This document shows, in pieces, positions 11,713 to 22,489 of a DNA stretch of 64,000 nucleotides. The translations under genes and the position numbers were made by a program. This DNA comes from Epiperipatus broadwayi (Eukaryota > Onychophora > Udeonychophora > Euonychophora > Peripatidae), in contig JAQFVV010012405.1 of the NCBI GenBank assembly GCA_028023455.1, forward strand, positions 6,783,334 to 6,847,333. The letters run 5' to 3'. Every line of letters starts with the position of its first letter. Within the stretch, counting starts at the first letter, position 1. The notes beneath the pieces were generated by a model. That model did no database searches and was not told the origin of the DNA. It saw nothing but the letters and a program-made list of their open reading frames with translations.

Positions 11713-11728
11713 AACTTACCGGTAAGTT
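11713..11728. promoter_or_regulatory. Palindromic splice-donor sequence
   Basis: AACTTACCGGTAAGTT is a perfect 16-base palindrome whose halves each read as a strong 5' splice site (G/GTAAGT), one per strand. It sits about 270 bp downstream of the TATA box, where retroelement leaders often have a donor. Use as a donor is inference. Confidence 0.35.
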
Positions 11729-13001
11729 ATACTTCATTACTCCTGATTGTGACCAAATTAAACGTTTTCAAACAATTTCTAAAAGTATGTTTAAACAATC
11801 CCGATAGAGACATTAATTTTCTTGTACAAGAGACATTCAATTTTTTTAAGGAAATTTCTAGAAGAAATTTAGATATGAACAGTAATTGTAAAATTGTTTT
11901 TTATCAATTGATTCACGTCTGAGTTGTGTTCTCTCTAAGTAATTTATTTCAAATATTTTTTTAGTCTATTAGAATAAAATTATTTCCAATACCAATTTTC
12001 ATTTGTGCGTTATTAATAATAGTTATTATTTTTTATTATTAAATCTATTAGTAGTTTAATAGGATTTAAAAATGTAATTTACCTTTGCCAATATGTTTGA
12101 ATAAGCCCAGGAATAATAATCTTAAAAAATTAATTCTCGTTACGGTATGATGTAATACCGATTAGTTTAAAAGCACTTTTTTTCTGTTTAGTTTACGAGT
12201 TACAATATGTTTGACGCCGACTCAGTGGGTCTAATGACTCTGGCGCCCTCATGTAGAAATTAAAAACTGAATCAGCTCACGATTGTACTTAGCAATAATT
12301 CTAGGCCGAGTTGATCAGGAAATATAGCTATGTTTTTAGAATAGAAATATAACTTTCTTCTTTTTTGACATAGCTTGATCAACTCACGCGCAGTTTATAT
12401 TAGCGTGTAGAGGCCTAGTAATACAAAAAACGTTACAATATATATATATAATAGTGCTCAGTTTATATTAAGATAGCAAATCTTTGTACTTTAATAGACA
12501 GCCTTCAATATACTCCAACCTCCAACTCTTCAGCCATCAATACCATTGAAAATCTGATGATGAAAAGCCCAAATCTCATGTTGATGCCAATATTGTTGTC
12601 ATGCCCATGTTAACATCAAGTCACTCTGACCCCTCATGTACAGGACTGTATCCATTTAAATATATAGAAGAGGGATGGGCAGAATATTTGAAATACAGGC
12701 ACTCTTCATATATCTTGAGCCTAATTGTAAATATTTAGCTACATTCTGTCCATCCCTCTTCTATGTATTTAAATGGATATGGTGCTGTACATGAGGGGTC
12801 AGAGTGACTTGAGATCAACATGAGCATGACAACAATATGGGCATCAGCATGGGATTTGGGCTTTCCATCATCAGATTTTTAATGGTATGGATGGCTGAAG
12901 AGTTGGAGTAGATTGAAGCCTATCCATTAAAGTATGAAGATTTGCTTTCTTAATATAAACTGAGCACTGATTATATATATCTGCAAGAGATGATAATCTG
13001 G

Positions 13002-13045
13002 ACAAACTGATGAGTGTTGGTTCAGCATGAAATACGTATGGTGAT
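13002..13045 (+). ncRNA. Hammerhead ribozyme-like motif, family P (right arm)
   Basis: ACAAA, then CTGATGA (13007-13013), stem II GTGTTG with loop GTT and CAGCAT (13014-13028, six pairs including G-U), GAAA (13029-13032) and TACGTA, T. ATACGTAT is a perfect 8-base palindrome suited to a dimeric stem III. The two bases (AT) seen after it in the left arm are missing, so the cleavage position reads G, which should disable cutting in this arm. Otherwise it is intact. Confidence 0.6.
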
Positions 13046-13144
13046 TGTTTATTATTTTTACATGTGTGTGATCATGTGTATCAGTGATATGAGATAATGT
13101 GGATAGTTGAAAGGTGCTTGAAAGTCTGGGTTCAATCCCCTATA

Positions 13145-14416
13145 TTTACAATTAGACTCCAGGTATATGAAGGGTGCCTATATTTCAATATTGCTAATAA
13201 TAATATAAATAAATGATTATAAATGCATGTCGTAAATTGAGTGTATGAATCAAATGACAGATTTTCTAAAAAAAAAAAAAAAGAGTAGTTTATAATGAAT
13301 TGCTTGAGAATAAAATATAATAAAGAGCCATTATAAGCAAAATGACAAATTATTATATGATGTTGAATAAATAGACTAAAAGAACAGTATCTGATGAACA
13401 TGTATGTATATGTGGTTCAATAATTATTTTCAATGAACATTGTAAAGTATATTTTAATTTTTTTTTTTTTTTTAGGTTTCTTGTTTTGTTTCTTTTTGTG
13501 GAATATATTAGTAGTCCACAACCTATGGATCATGAGTACTTAGGAGGTTATGTACAAATTATTGAACGTCACACAATTTTTAAGAATTTTTTTAAAGTTT
13601 TGGATAAGGATAAGTTGTTTATGAAAGAATTTAATTTTTAGAAATAGTTAAAAATAACATGAAAATAAATTGTTTTTGAATGGACCATGAATTTTTTGGA
13701 TATATTTATGATTCATTTTAAAAATTTCATTTTAAATCATATGCACTTAATACTAAAATATTAGGAAGTATAAATTTAAATAGAAAGGATTTACATCCTA
13801 AGCACATATGCTGCAATGTTGTTATAATTGGTCAACAATGACTTGTTGAGTACTGAGGATATTCTCAAACCAAAGCACAAGATAGAGACTTTTGAAAAGA
13901 TAAGAGCAGCCATCTTATTTTTAGTACCTAAACTTAAATATGTAGGCCAATCTAAAGCATATTAGTTTTGAGAGCATGAAGCTGTTATTCATTTGTCTAT
14001 TAATTAAAACTACTATTGTTTTATTATAAATATTCTTACATACACTTACTTATAATTTAGGCATGGTGAAAATAAATTATGGATCATGTCAACTTCTATC
14101 GAAGGAAGGGATTGCAAGTGTAAAAAGATTGCTTATCATGAGAGTCTGTTTGTGATATGGTTGACTTTATTTAATGAATGTAACAATTGTAGATGCTATG
14201 ATTATTATTTGTAGGTCCAAATAAATGCTGTGGATCTAATTAAAGAATACAAAAAAAACCATATAATTTCCAATCCATACTTAGCATCCAGTCTCTCTAT
14301 GACAATTTTTTTAAAATATAATATTCACTATCCAGTTGATGGCAAATATGATTCAGTCAAAATATTAGTGTATTAGTATTGTAAAACATACACAGATAAA
14401 CATAGATAATATGTCA
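13145..14416. other. AT-rich sequence without a recognised gene
   Basis: No protein-like frame or known repeat. It has a long T run near 13460-13474. Confidence 0.5.
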
Positions 14417-14610
14417 TTTATATAATGTAAACAAGGGAGTAAATCATCCTTCCCCAAGTTATATAACTTAAAAGCACTTTAAATGGTAAACAAAGAATCA
14501 GGAATAGAATGAATCCTATTTTTGATCCTTTGTTCAACATTTCAAGTGCTTTTATGTCATAGCATGGAAAAGTGTGATTTACTCCCTTTATTTACATATA
14601 CATTGAACTA
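14417..14610. repeat. Imperfect palindrome (family H), about 195 bp
   Basis: The left arm contains GTAAACAAGGGAGTAAATCA and the right arm TGATTTACTCCCTTTATTTAC. Inside them AAAAGCACTTTAAATG pairs with CATTTCAAGTGCTTTTA and GAACAAAGGATC is complementary to GATCCTTTGTTC-type sequence. The loop is about 15 bp. It has the same form as families A, B, E and G, but I find no hammerhead core in it. Confidence 0.65.
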
Positions 14611-17600
14611 TGATTAATTGTAGTTTACATATATATATTGTACATATACATATAGTATTCAATTATTTAAAAAAAAAAAAAAAAATTTTATTCTTTTATA
14701 CATACAGAGATTTATATGTATAAATCTATTATTATGAATAAACAGTTCTTTTTATGATTTATTATATAATATTTTTATTATTAAATAATATGTGTTAAAT
14801 TTATTTAACTTTCATTTTGATAAAATAGAGTAAATCAGAAAAGTGTGAAATAAGGCAATCAAGATTGTTAGATTAAAAAAAAAAAAAGGAAAAATTGTAC
14901 ACGTGTGAAACAATGAATAGATCTGTACAAACACAAAGATGCTTTTACACTTATTTCTGATTGCTATAGATGGCCAGCTTTGTTTGTTATCTGTATCTTA
15001 AAATTATTTTACAAAAGAGGTGCTTTAATGTAGATAATCATAGCATTCAATTTTAAATCTTTTTTTGATAGTGACCGACCTCAAACTTGTGAAGCTTTGA
15101 TTTTTTAAGATAAGATCTCCAGATGTTTTTTTCACGATATAAACGATTAAAACAATTTTTTTAGGCAGTTAATCATTAATTTTTTTAAAGAGATGATCAG
15201 TCAGTAATAAATTTCTTTAGAGAGATGATCAGTTAAATTATTATTATTATTTTGAGACTCAACTCAGTCGTCCTTCCTTGTTATAATTCTTAGGCAGAAA
15301 TGTAAGCTCGAATCTTTTTTTTTAAAAAAGAGAGTGAACGCTTTAATTTTTTTTCTCACTCTTTGAAAGTTAAGAAAAAAAAAAAAGAGCAAATGAAATG
15401 TGCGTTTATATAAAGCAATTTTCAAGCAATATTAAAGAATAGGAGAGAAATGGAACAAGATTGAATTTATTATAAGCTAGTAATAATTATAAAAATGATA
15501 TTAACATATTTGGTTTTGCAAAATACAATGCCTCTGCATTGCTAAACCATTTTTTCTGCTTCCTGATTAATACAGAAGAGTCAAAATCGCTGATCTGTCT
15601 ATTATGAAATCATGTATCCAGTAATAACCAACAAAATTATAGATTTTGAAGCCAACCACGCAAGCTATATGGAATGCTTTGTTCTTAGTTCATGTCTTAT
15701 TAAAAGCTCACTGCCTTCAAACCAATGGAGAAGGGGAAATAGGAGGAAAAGAAAATTTAAAACAGCTATGTAGAACCAAGTTTGAAGCCATAAATCAAAT
15801 TTTTGTTGATTTACCTCAATCATCTAAAGTGTCAACAGCAATTATTTTTTTAAAGAAGAGAAACAAGCAAATCCACCGGTACCTACTTATTCAAAGTACT
15901 TATAATAACTTTTTTTTTTTAAATGGTAGAAGGAAGCCAATCAACAGTGAATAATAATGGAATTGAAGAAACAAGCAAAGTCAATTGATTCAGCATTATC
16001 TTAAAAGTATCTGCAATAACTTTTTTTTTTTTTTTTATTGGTGAGCAAAGAAAAGCAGTCTAAAATTCAAATTCAGGACATTAATAAGAAGTAAAAAGTA
16101 GACGGGTAAATATGAACTTTCTTTAACCGATTTTATTCTTTTACTTATTAAAAGTAAACCTTAATTTACTGGTCAAAGCAATTTTCTTTTTTGATACAGA
16201 AACATTAAAGACTTGTTTATCTATAGTTATTTGCAATATCTCACAACATAGCACAAACATAGTTTAAATCTTTAAACTTAAATTTTTCATTATTTTTTTT
16301 ATTATATATTGTAATGTTGAAATGTTTTTTTTTTAATTGTTCTTCAGTTGTTAATGATAATGAGCAACCTATAGATATATGCATTTATAATGTTTTTTAT
16401 TTTTATTTTATCTTGTTGCATATTAAAAAATTAATATATGTATTTTATTTTCTTTCGCTATAAGGTTGCAAAAGAGAAAAGATATTTTTATATATGTAAT
16501 TTTTGGGTATACATTTTAAACATATATGTTAACATTACCGAATGCGTGAATGTGTAACTGTTTATCCAAACACATCAAAGAATAGGTTATATATGATTAG
16601 TTTAAAATAGTAAATTAAAAGTAGGGCATTACATTTGAATGGAAATGAAATAACATATACAAGTAACACCTGAAATTTATTTTATGATATGATAAGTAAG
16701 AAAATTCTTAAATAAGCATTTATAGAATATGTATTTTTTTTAATATTGATTTAAGTCAGCTTATTTTGAGATATCAAGAAAGATGACAAACCTATATATT
16801 AAGTTTGTTTGCATATACTTATATAAATTTTTTTTATTAATTTTTATATAAATTTTTATATTAATAAGCCATTTATTTAATTGTCGATTTGACTTTAAAG
16901 AAGGAAAGAAAGAGTAGTAGTGTTAATAAAATATAATTATATATCTTAATTGGTTTCCGAGTAATTATTAAGAATATTGTGTTTTTTTTTTTTGTCTTAA
17001 TTCTATCATTTTAATTCAGCATCATTGCTCGCAGTTATTAAGTATTACTATTCGTATATATTGAGCAATCACTTGCAAATATTAAGCGTCCGCAAAATAA
17101 TAGGTAAACTAGAATGTTGATATTTAAGTATTTAAGGATTATGCTTGAGAATAACCAAATTTTGATAATTATAGTTCAACATAGAAAGCTAAAATTGTGT
17201 TGTGTCCATGAATTTAGATCATCCTCATCAAAGATGGATATCATGTTATTAGTTAAAAATGTTTCAAATAATACTATATAAAAGTTATGATCGCCATCAA
17301 TCATCATTAATAAATTATAATCATTAAATTTAATGTTTAGCGTAATGAATATGTTTTAGTAAAGAGGGGTTTATATAAAGTGGAATATTATGCAAAGAGA
17401 TTCATGATGATCAATCATCACCATTAGTATTATTAAATCCCAGTATGAAATAGGATAATTTTAATAGATGCCTATAAGTTTATAAAGATGAATTTATTGT
17501 TGTGAGTTTATTGATAAGCCATGGCTGGTATCATCATCACTATTATAATCATTATTATGATATCACTATTATTATCATTATTATGATATTATTATCATCA

Positions 17601-18457
17601 TCATCATTATTACCTTTATTGTGATAAATAATTTAGTTAAATGGCCATCAATATCAATAATGGTCTTCACATGCTTGTTTGGAAGCCATTAATAGGATTA
17701 TACATGTCTGTTCATCAATATACGCTAATGAGCTAGCAATGTCTATAAGAATCTTTGATCTATGGTATAAACTTTGGTAATATTGGGATCTTGTAATTTT
17801 ATCAATATAGATAAAATGTAAGAATGTCATTTTGTTCAATAGTCATCCAAGTCATGTGTAATAAATATGTACTGAATGAGTTTGAACTCAAGTACACTAT
17901 AAATAGATACTTATCTAGATTGAAAACAATCTAGTGGCGCTCATGGGAAAACACATGTACTTAGCTAAACTGAATAAAGAGTGATATCATCCCTTTCCAA
18001 CTTCATAATATTAGTTTTATAAAATATATTTTTTTATAAGTTGTCATGAATAGCACCAGTGTGTGCATATGACCATGAATGGTCTTATATATTTGGAAAG
18101 AAGGATAGGAAGGATTCTTTGTTAGAAGAACCTTGTATTGGAGATAAGCATAAGGCACTCCAGGAATCTCACAGTGGGTACTTTTATTCAGTTGCTATGT
18201 TTAATATTATTTTTATTAGATGACAATGTCCAGTATGTTTTACTGTTTAAATGACTGCCCCAATATATAAATAAATACCAAGAATCTTTAATGCTGATAT
18301 TTTCTTTGTCTATGCTATGATGAATTGAAATAGCTACAAATTATAATTACAAATACATATCTTTTATATTAATTTAATAGTTACAAATACATATTGATAT
18401 TAATTGATAAATATTGTTACAAATGGCAATTGATTTATTTAAATTGTTACAATATAT
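14611..18457. other. AT-rich sequence without a recognised gene
   Basis: No supported gene. Between 15855 and 16080 an AACAAGCAAA...AATAACTTTTTTTTTTT block occurs twice about 110 bp apart as a diverged tandem duplication. A 102-codon open frame covers 15646-15954 but has no ATG start and no recognisable domain. A (TTA/TCA)n microsatellite occupies about 17526-17612. The region runs into the assembly gap. Confidence 0.5.
17526..17612. repeat. Imperfect ATC/ATT trinucleotide microsatellite
   Basis: A run of TCATCATCACTATTATAATC-type units lasting about 85 bp. Simple repeat only. Confidence 0.8.
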
Positions 18458-18957
18458 NNNNNNNNNNNNNNNNNNNNNNNNNNNNNNNNNNNNNNNNNNN
18501 NNNNNNNNNNNNNNNNNNNNNNNNNNNNNNNNNNNNNNNNNNNNNNNNNNNNNNNNNNNNNNNNNNNNNNNNNNNNNNNNNNNNNNNNNNNNNNNNNNNN
18601 NNNNNNNNNNNNNNNNNNNNNNNNNNNNNNNNNNNNNNNNNNNNNNNNNNNNNNNNNNNNNNNNNNNNNNNNNNNNNNNNNNNNNNNNNNNNNNNNNNNN
18701 NNNNNNNNNNNNNNNNNNNNNNNNNNNNNNNNNNNNNNNNNNNNNNNNNNNNNNNNNNNNNNNNNNNNNNNNNNNNNNNNNNNNNNNNNNNNNNNNNNNN
18801 NNNNNNNNNNNNNNNNNNNNNNNNNNNNNNNNNNNNNNNNNNNNNNNNNNNNNNNNNNNNNNNNNNNNNNNNNNNNNNNNNNNNNNNNNNNNNNNNNNNN
18901 NNNNNNNNNNNNNNNNNNNNNNNNNNNNNNNNNNNNNNNNNNNNNNNNNNNNNNNNN
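18458..18957. other. Assembly gap of exactly 500 N
   Basis: Five hundred undetermined bases, a round number that usually stands for a gap of unknown size. It cuts through the LINE ORF1 relic on the minus strand. Long frames that appear to cross it are artefacts. Confidence 0.98.
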
Positions 18958-19407
18958 TGGTTTCATATGGGTGCTGGTGTGGTTTTGTGTCTTGTGTTGT
19001 AGAATGGGAGGCTGGAGTTGTTTGACCAGTGTGTAATCATTAGATGAGTTGGTTGAAGTGTGATGGTCCATTTCTAGATTGTTTTCCAACAGTAAATCAG
19101 TGTTGGAGTCTTGTATCTGCCCTTTTATGTGGTCCTCTGTGTTAGTGGGTGAAGAATATGATAGCTGAATTAAGTTTTGCGTATTTTTTATGCATCTATG
19201 ATTTTTGCTTTTCCTACTGTTGCAGACATCACAAATTCTGTTTGGGCATGACCTTACAAGATGTGATCGGTCTCCACAGTGGAAACACTGAGGTTGTACA
19301 CCTCGAATAGCTATGTAAATTTGACATTTTTTTTTTCCAGAGTTATACGAATATGACGCCTTGATTGAGCTTGAGAGAGAAGGCAGTGCTGTTGGATGGA
19401 AGCTCAA
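18958..19407 (-). pseudogene. Non-LTR retrotransposon ORF1, CCHC zinc-knuckle part
   Basis: The minus-strand frame contains CQIYIAIRGVQPQCFHCG, then DRSHLVRSCPNRICDVC. This is a C-x2-C-x4-H-x4-C zinc knuckle followed by a second Cys-rich cluster (CDVCNSRKSKNHRC), the usual nucleic-acid-binding end of ORF1/gag-like proteins of non-LTR retrotransposons. A Ser/Thr/Gln/His-rich tail runs into the N gap. Immediately upstream (19408-19572) the same protein continues in another frame: GVITSFEYLAERRVDIELPS is readable, then a frameshift at the K-rich run TTTTTTTTCC near 19330 moves it into this frame. The element is therefore decayed. No reverse transcriptase follows before or after the gap. An LTR gag is a less likely alternative. 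Confidence 0.7.
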
Positions 19408-19572
19408 TATCTACCCTTCTCTCTGCGAGGTACTCGAAACTAGTTATCACACCATATCTAGCAAGCAGCCTCTGTCATCAGTGAAATTAAAGTAGCAGTT
19501 ACATGCTATTCCATAGGCTGTTCTTGGTTTATTCATATCTATTTTGATGAGATATCAGTCTTTTAAGAACAG

Positions 19573-19851
19573 TTATTGTCTTTTAAAGAGTTCTTTCTGT
19601 AGTAGATTCTGAAACTCAATAATGAAGTAGCGTCTGTTAGGATGGTGATAGACCCTGCGAATAGATTTTGTTAATTGAAGACTTTTAAGAAGCAGAAAGA
19701 GATCATCCGTTGGAAAAGTGAATAACTGACAGAGGTCATTAGTGGTGGTTAGAATCAATGTGTTATCGCTGTGGTAGTTGAGGAAGGAGTTAAATAACAC
19801 TGAAGGAATTCTAGAATTAAATTCTTGGCTTATGGCTTCATAATTGTTCAT
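19573..19851 (-). pseudogene. Non-LTR retrotransposon ORF1, middle segment
   Basis: 92 codons starting MNNYEAISQEFNSRIPSVLF. Its ATG overlaps the stop of the upstream frame as ATGA (19848-19851). The sequence (KSIRRVYHHPNRRYFIIEF) has the beta-alpha rhythm of an RRM-like fold, which many LINE ORF1 proteins carry before the zinc knuckle, but I cannot prove the fold. The protein continues past its stop in a second frame (MNKPRTAYGIACNCYFNF near 19475-19530), so a later frameshift has split what was one polypeptide. The 4-base stop-start overlap may be original reinitiation or another frameshift. Confidence 0.6.
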
Positions 19852-20816
19852 ATAGGACTGGGAAAGTTGGTATGGTTCTGTGTTGATCTCATCATTGATT
19901 GAGATAAGGTTACATCATCAATGAAGTCCATGACATTGTGTTGAATATCTGGTTCAGTTGCTTCTTGGATATGGGCTTTAGATTTATTGTTTCCCAATAC
20001 CATAGCATAGCTTCGGTTTTTTGTTGGGTTGGAATTGACATTTGTATTTGATGTTGAAAGTTGAAAACCTATAGTATGATTACCTGCTAGATTGTGGTCA
20101 GAGATCACGTTATTGGTTTGAAAATTGGTGTTAATGCATGGAAAATCTGTTTCAATAAAATTTATTTCAGTCGGTGATACTAGCGGTTTTCCTAAATTTA
20201 TTATTGGATCGATATATGAATTGTGTATTTTGCTATTGGATTTCGAATCGAATTTTTCACTTGAATTTTGTTTTACGGATATAAAACCAGATTGTGGCTG
20301 AGGCTGAGTATTTTTACTTATTTCTCCTTTATGAGCTTTTAATTTTGTTTGTAAGGTGATTTTTAGTTCATCTAAAGAATCGTTACAGAGATCTATAGCC
20401 ATTGCCGGTGATACACCACCTTCATTTAAAAACTTTTCAAAACTTGTCGTGCTGAAATCTCCAAAAGGATTTTCTGCTAGATTTGGGCTATTTTTGGACA
20501 TATGACATTGTTTTGGGTGTTTAGTATGTGAGTTTTCAGGTGCATTGATAGGTTTAGATAGGTCTTGTGAGATATTAGTGGGAAATTCTGATTTTTTAAG
20601 GTTTACAGTCGAATTTACCGTAACAACTTTTTGCATTTTAGAAATCGCGGTCGTGTTATTTTTGTTTGGATTCAGAAGAGTTTCTTTTGATTGCTGAATG
20701 CTTTTACTTTTTTTTTTATTAAGAATGCCAAGGCCTTCCTGCTTTGTATCAACCGATTTAGAGTAATTTTGATATCTTATATTATTATTTTTTTCATTAG
20801 GGCTTATGTTAGGCAT
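19848..20816 (-). CDS. Non-LTR retrotransposon ORF1, N-terminal low-complexity part
   Basis: 322 codons from an ATG (MPNISPNEKNNNIRYQNYSK) with no internal stop, in DNA where long open frames are otherwise absent. It is rich in Asn, Ser, Lys and Thr with no globular signature, as expected of the disordered N-terminus of an ORF1 protein. Its link to the family rests on position: it is directly upstream of the RRM-like and zinc-knuckle segments on the same strand, and it ends in an ATGA overlap with the next frame. It probably binds element RNA together with the downstream domains. The frame itself is intact although the element is broken further on. A host gene is unlikely in this setting. Confidence 0.6.
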   Translation of the reverse strand: MPNISPNEKNNNIRYQNYSKSVDTKQEGLGILNKKKSKSIQQSKETLLNPNKNNTTAISKMQKVVTVNSTVNLKKSEFPTNISQDLSKPINAPENSHTKHPKQCHMSKNSPNLAENPFGDFSTTSFEKFLNEGGVSPAMAIDLCNDSLDELKITLQTKLKAHKGEISKNTQPQPQSGFISVKQNSSEKFDSKSNSKIHNSYIDPIINLGKPLVSPTEINFIETDFPCINTNFQTNNVISDHNLAGNHTIGFQLSTSNTNVNSNPTKNRSYAMVLGNNKSKAHIQEATEPDIQHNVMDFIDDVTLSQSMMRSTQNHTNFPSPI

Positions 20817-21740
20817 GGAAATAGATTGCTTTACTTACTATCACTGTGCGATCTTGTTATCCAGGTTGACCTGACGTTTTCCCTTTCTAGGAGATTATAG
20901 CTATGACTCATTTTTGTAAATAATATATTATAACACAAAAATAAAGCTTACCTGTTCTGATGAGCAGCTTGGATTGAAAGACTTTTTTGATTTAATATTT
21001 TTAATAAACTTTTTAAAATGAGTAGATGTGAAGAAATGAAAGCAGATTGGCACCATCTAGTGGATGTAATAACTAAAATATTAATGCAAATTTTATGCAA
21101 ATCCATATGCAGATGTTACATGGACCATTTTCGAGACAGAGAATAAAATTCAACAAATCTTTAAAATAACTATCAGGAAACTGAGACTGATAAACATGGT
21201 ATATGCCATAATGTTTCTTGATCTGTTAAACTCAGAGGTAGCTCACCATCTTATCTTGTACGTATTGGTGAATTCATTTTCCATATGAATAATCATAAAA
21301 TAAGTAGGTAATAGGGATTTCTATTGCTCAGTTTCTTTAAATTCTCAAAATTAATTGAACAGGTCTTTTGCCAGTAAAGAGTAATTTTTTTAGCCTTCAG
21401 GCAAAACATATTTAAGTGTATGAGGAGCATCATGGTGCAGATATATTGATTCCACTTGCCACATCCATAACTTGGAATTTAAATTAAACTAATTCTTGAA
21501 AATGAAACCATCTACACCATAGATAATTCTCTAACTATTAATATGTTTAGTAACAATAACCATAAAAGCTGCACTCATTGACCAGCAGGTTATTGATTAA
21601 GTAAACAATTCTTTATTTGATCTCTGTAATATAAAGTAATTAAGATAATAAAGAATAATTTACAAGAGTAATATTTTGAAATATTAATTTTTTCTATAGC
21701 AAGGGCTTTTTCACACCTGCACTTATATATGTAATATATA
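20817..21740. other. Upstream flank of the ORF1 relic, no gene
   Basis: 20817-20960 is probably the 5' untranslated part of the LINE on the minus strand. Beyond it I see AT-rich sequence with nothing recognisable. Confidence 0.4.
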
Positions 21741-21852
21741 GAGGGTTTAAACTTAGACTTTCACAGGATGCTCAACCATCCATGCTTGATCACACACATA
21801 TAGAAAAGATAAATAATCACCAATATCTGTAAACCAGCACTCATCAGTTGGA
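21741..21852. mobile_element. Palindrome family P, left-arm fragment
   Basis: Matches the outer left arm of the family P element at 10881: TTTAAACTTAGACTTTCA, GATCACACACATATAGAAAA, AATAATCACCAATAT and CCAGCACTCATCAGTTGG. On the minus strand the CTGATGAGTGCTGGTT part of the hammerhead remains. The segment with GAAA and stem III is deleted, so it is non-functional. Confidence 0.7.
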
Positions 21853-22339
21853 GAATATAGAATCAGTGGAAATCATAGATAAATAATTAAGTTGTAACAG
21901 AGATGATTATATCTTTGCATTTCAATAGAATGTATCAATTGTACATATACTTGCATTTTAATAAGTTAATAAATCAATTTACATTATTAAAGTTTAAAAG
22001 TGGTTTTAAATATAATTGCATTAAGTAAACAACAATCATAGACAAATACTAACAATGATAAACAATTTAATTTAACGTTGGTGATTAAATTAATAATTTT
22101 AACATACTATAAAATTTCTAATTTCAACATACACTTAAAACATATGAATAAAAACAAATTTCAAAAGGCAAATGACCCCTGCCCTCTCCAAGATACATTT
22201 CCAACTGAACCAACTATTTCATTTGGCTCATGGTCATATCTGTAATAAGATTTCATCATAACAGTTTATAAAAAATGATATAGTCAAATAAATTTTCTAC
22301 TTTGGGGAAATATATATATATTCTAGTTTGGTTGCATGT
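21853..22339. other. AT-rich sequence without a recognised gene
   Basis: No supported frame or repeat up to the left inverted arm of the first Penelope-like element. Confidence 0.45.
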
Positions 22340-22441
22340 GTAACACAATTGTACAAAAGCTATGTATTGGTCCAAATATATAGATAAAAACAACTGAGCT
22401 TAATGCTTTTGAATGGTCCAGCCTTCATAATCACAGCTTGA
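22340..22441. repeat. Left inverted arm of Penelope-like element 1
   Basis: About 100 bp whose reverse complement recurs at 23812-23915 (AGCTATGTATTG, CCAAATATATAGATAA and GGTCCAGCCTTCATAATC against their complements), diverged by substitutions and small indels. It flanks the RT relic like the inverted terminal arms often seen in PLEs. Confidence 0.7.
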
Positions 22442-22489
22442 CTGCTAATAGTTAACGATATGCAAATTTATACTAAATATGCTAGACAT

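Larger units (their letters stand above)
11070..12437 (+). mobile_element. LTR-like element (probable solo LTR) inserted in palindrome P
   Basis: Starts TGTAACG and ends CGTTACA with (TA)n on both sides, interrupting the left arm of the family P palindrome. The start forms a hairpin (TGTAACG at 11070-11076 with CGTTACA at 11089-11095). A TATA box lies at 11438-11446 and a good splice donor at 11721-11727. Base composition is less AT-rich between about 11400 and 11700, as in the R region of an LTR. No gag/pol and no second LTR. Short frames in it, such as 111 codons on the minus strand at 11353-11688, show no known domain. Confidence 0.6.
10881..13144. mobile_element. Large palindromic element, family P, interrupted by an LTR-like insertion
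   Basis: Removing 11070-12437 leaves about 0.9 kb that reads as one long palindrome centred near 12700. The arms run from TATAGGAGATTTGAACCCAG (10881) plus about 12447-12690 on the left to about 12725-13144 on the right, which ends CTGGGTTCAATCCCCTATA. Landmarks present in both arms include AGTGCTCAGTTTATATTAAG, TTGAAGATTTGC-type sequence, CCCCTCATGTACAG and AGAAGAGGGATGG. Each outer arm has a hammerhead-like motif. The outer end GGTTCAATCCCC resembles a Pol III B box, so a tRNA-like head may be part of the family. Relatives are at 21741-21852, 36956-37345 and 51965-52062. No coding capacity. Confidence 0.75.

Noticed and set aside
12540-12600. CTGATGATGAAAAGCCC as another hammerhead
   Set aside because: The box is followed at once by GAAA with no room for stem II, and no stem I or III forms.
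15646-15954. 102-codon open frame with a hydrophobic N-terminus
   Set aside because: Starts at TTG, no recognisable domain, overlaps a local tandem duplication and ends near poly(T) tracts. No support for a gene.
17526-17612. CRISPR-like array
   Set aside because: Regular triplets without spacers; a microsatellite in a eukaryotic genome.
18394-19025. Open frames of about 200 codons on the plus strand
   Set aside because: They consist almost entirely of undetermined bases from the 500-N gap.
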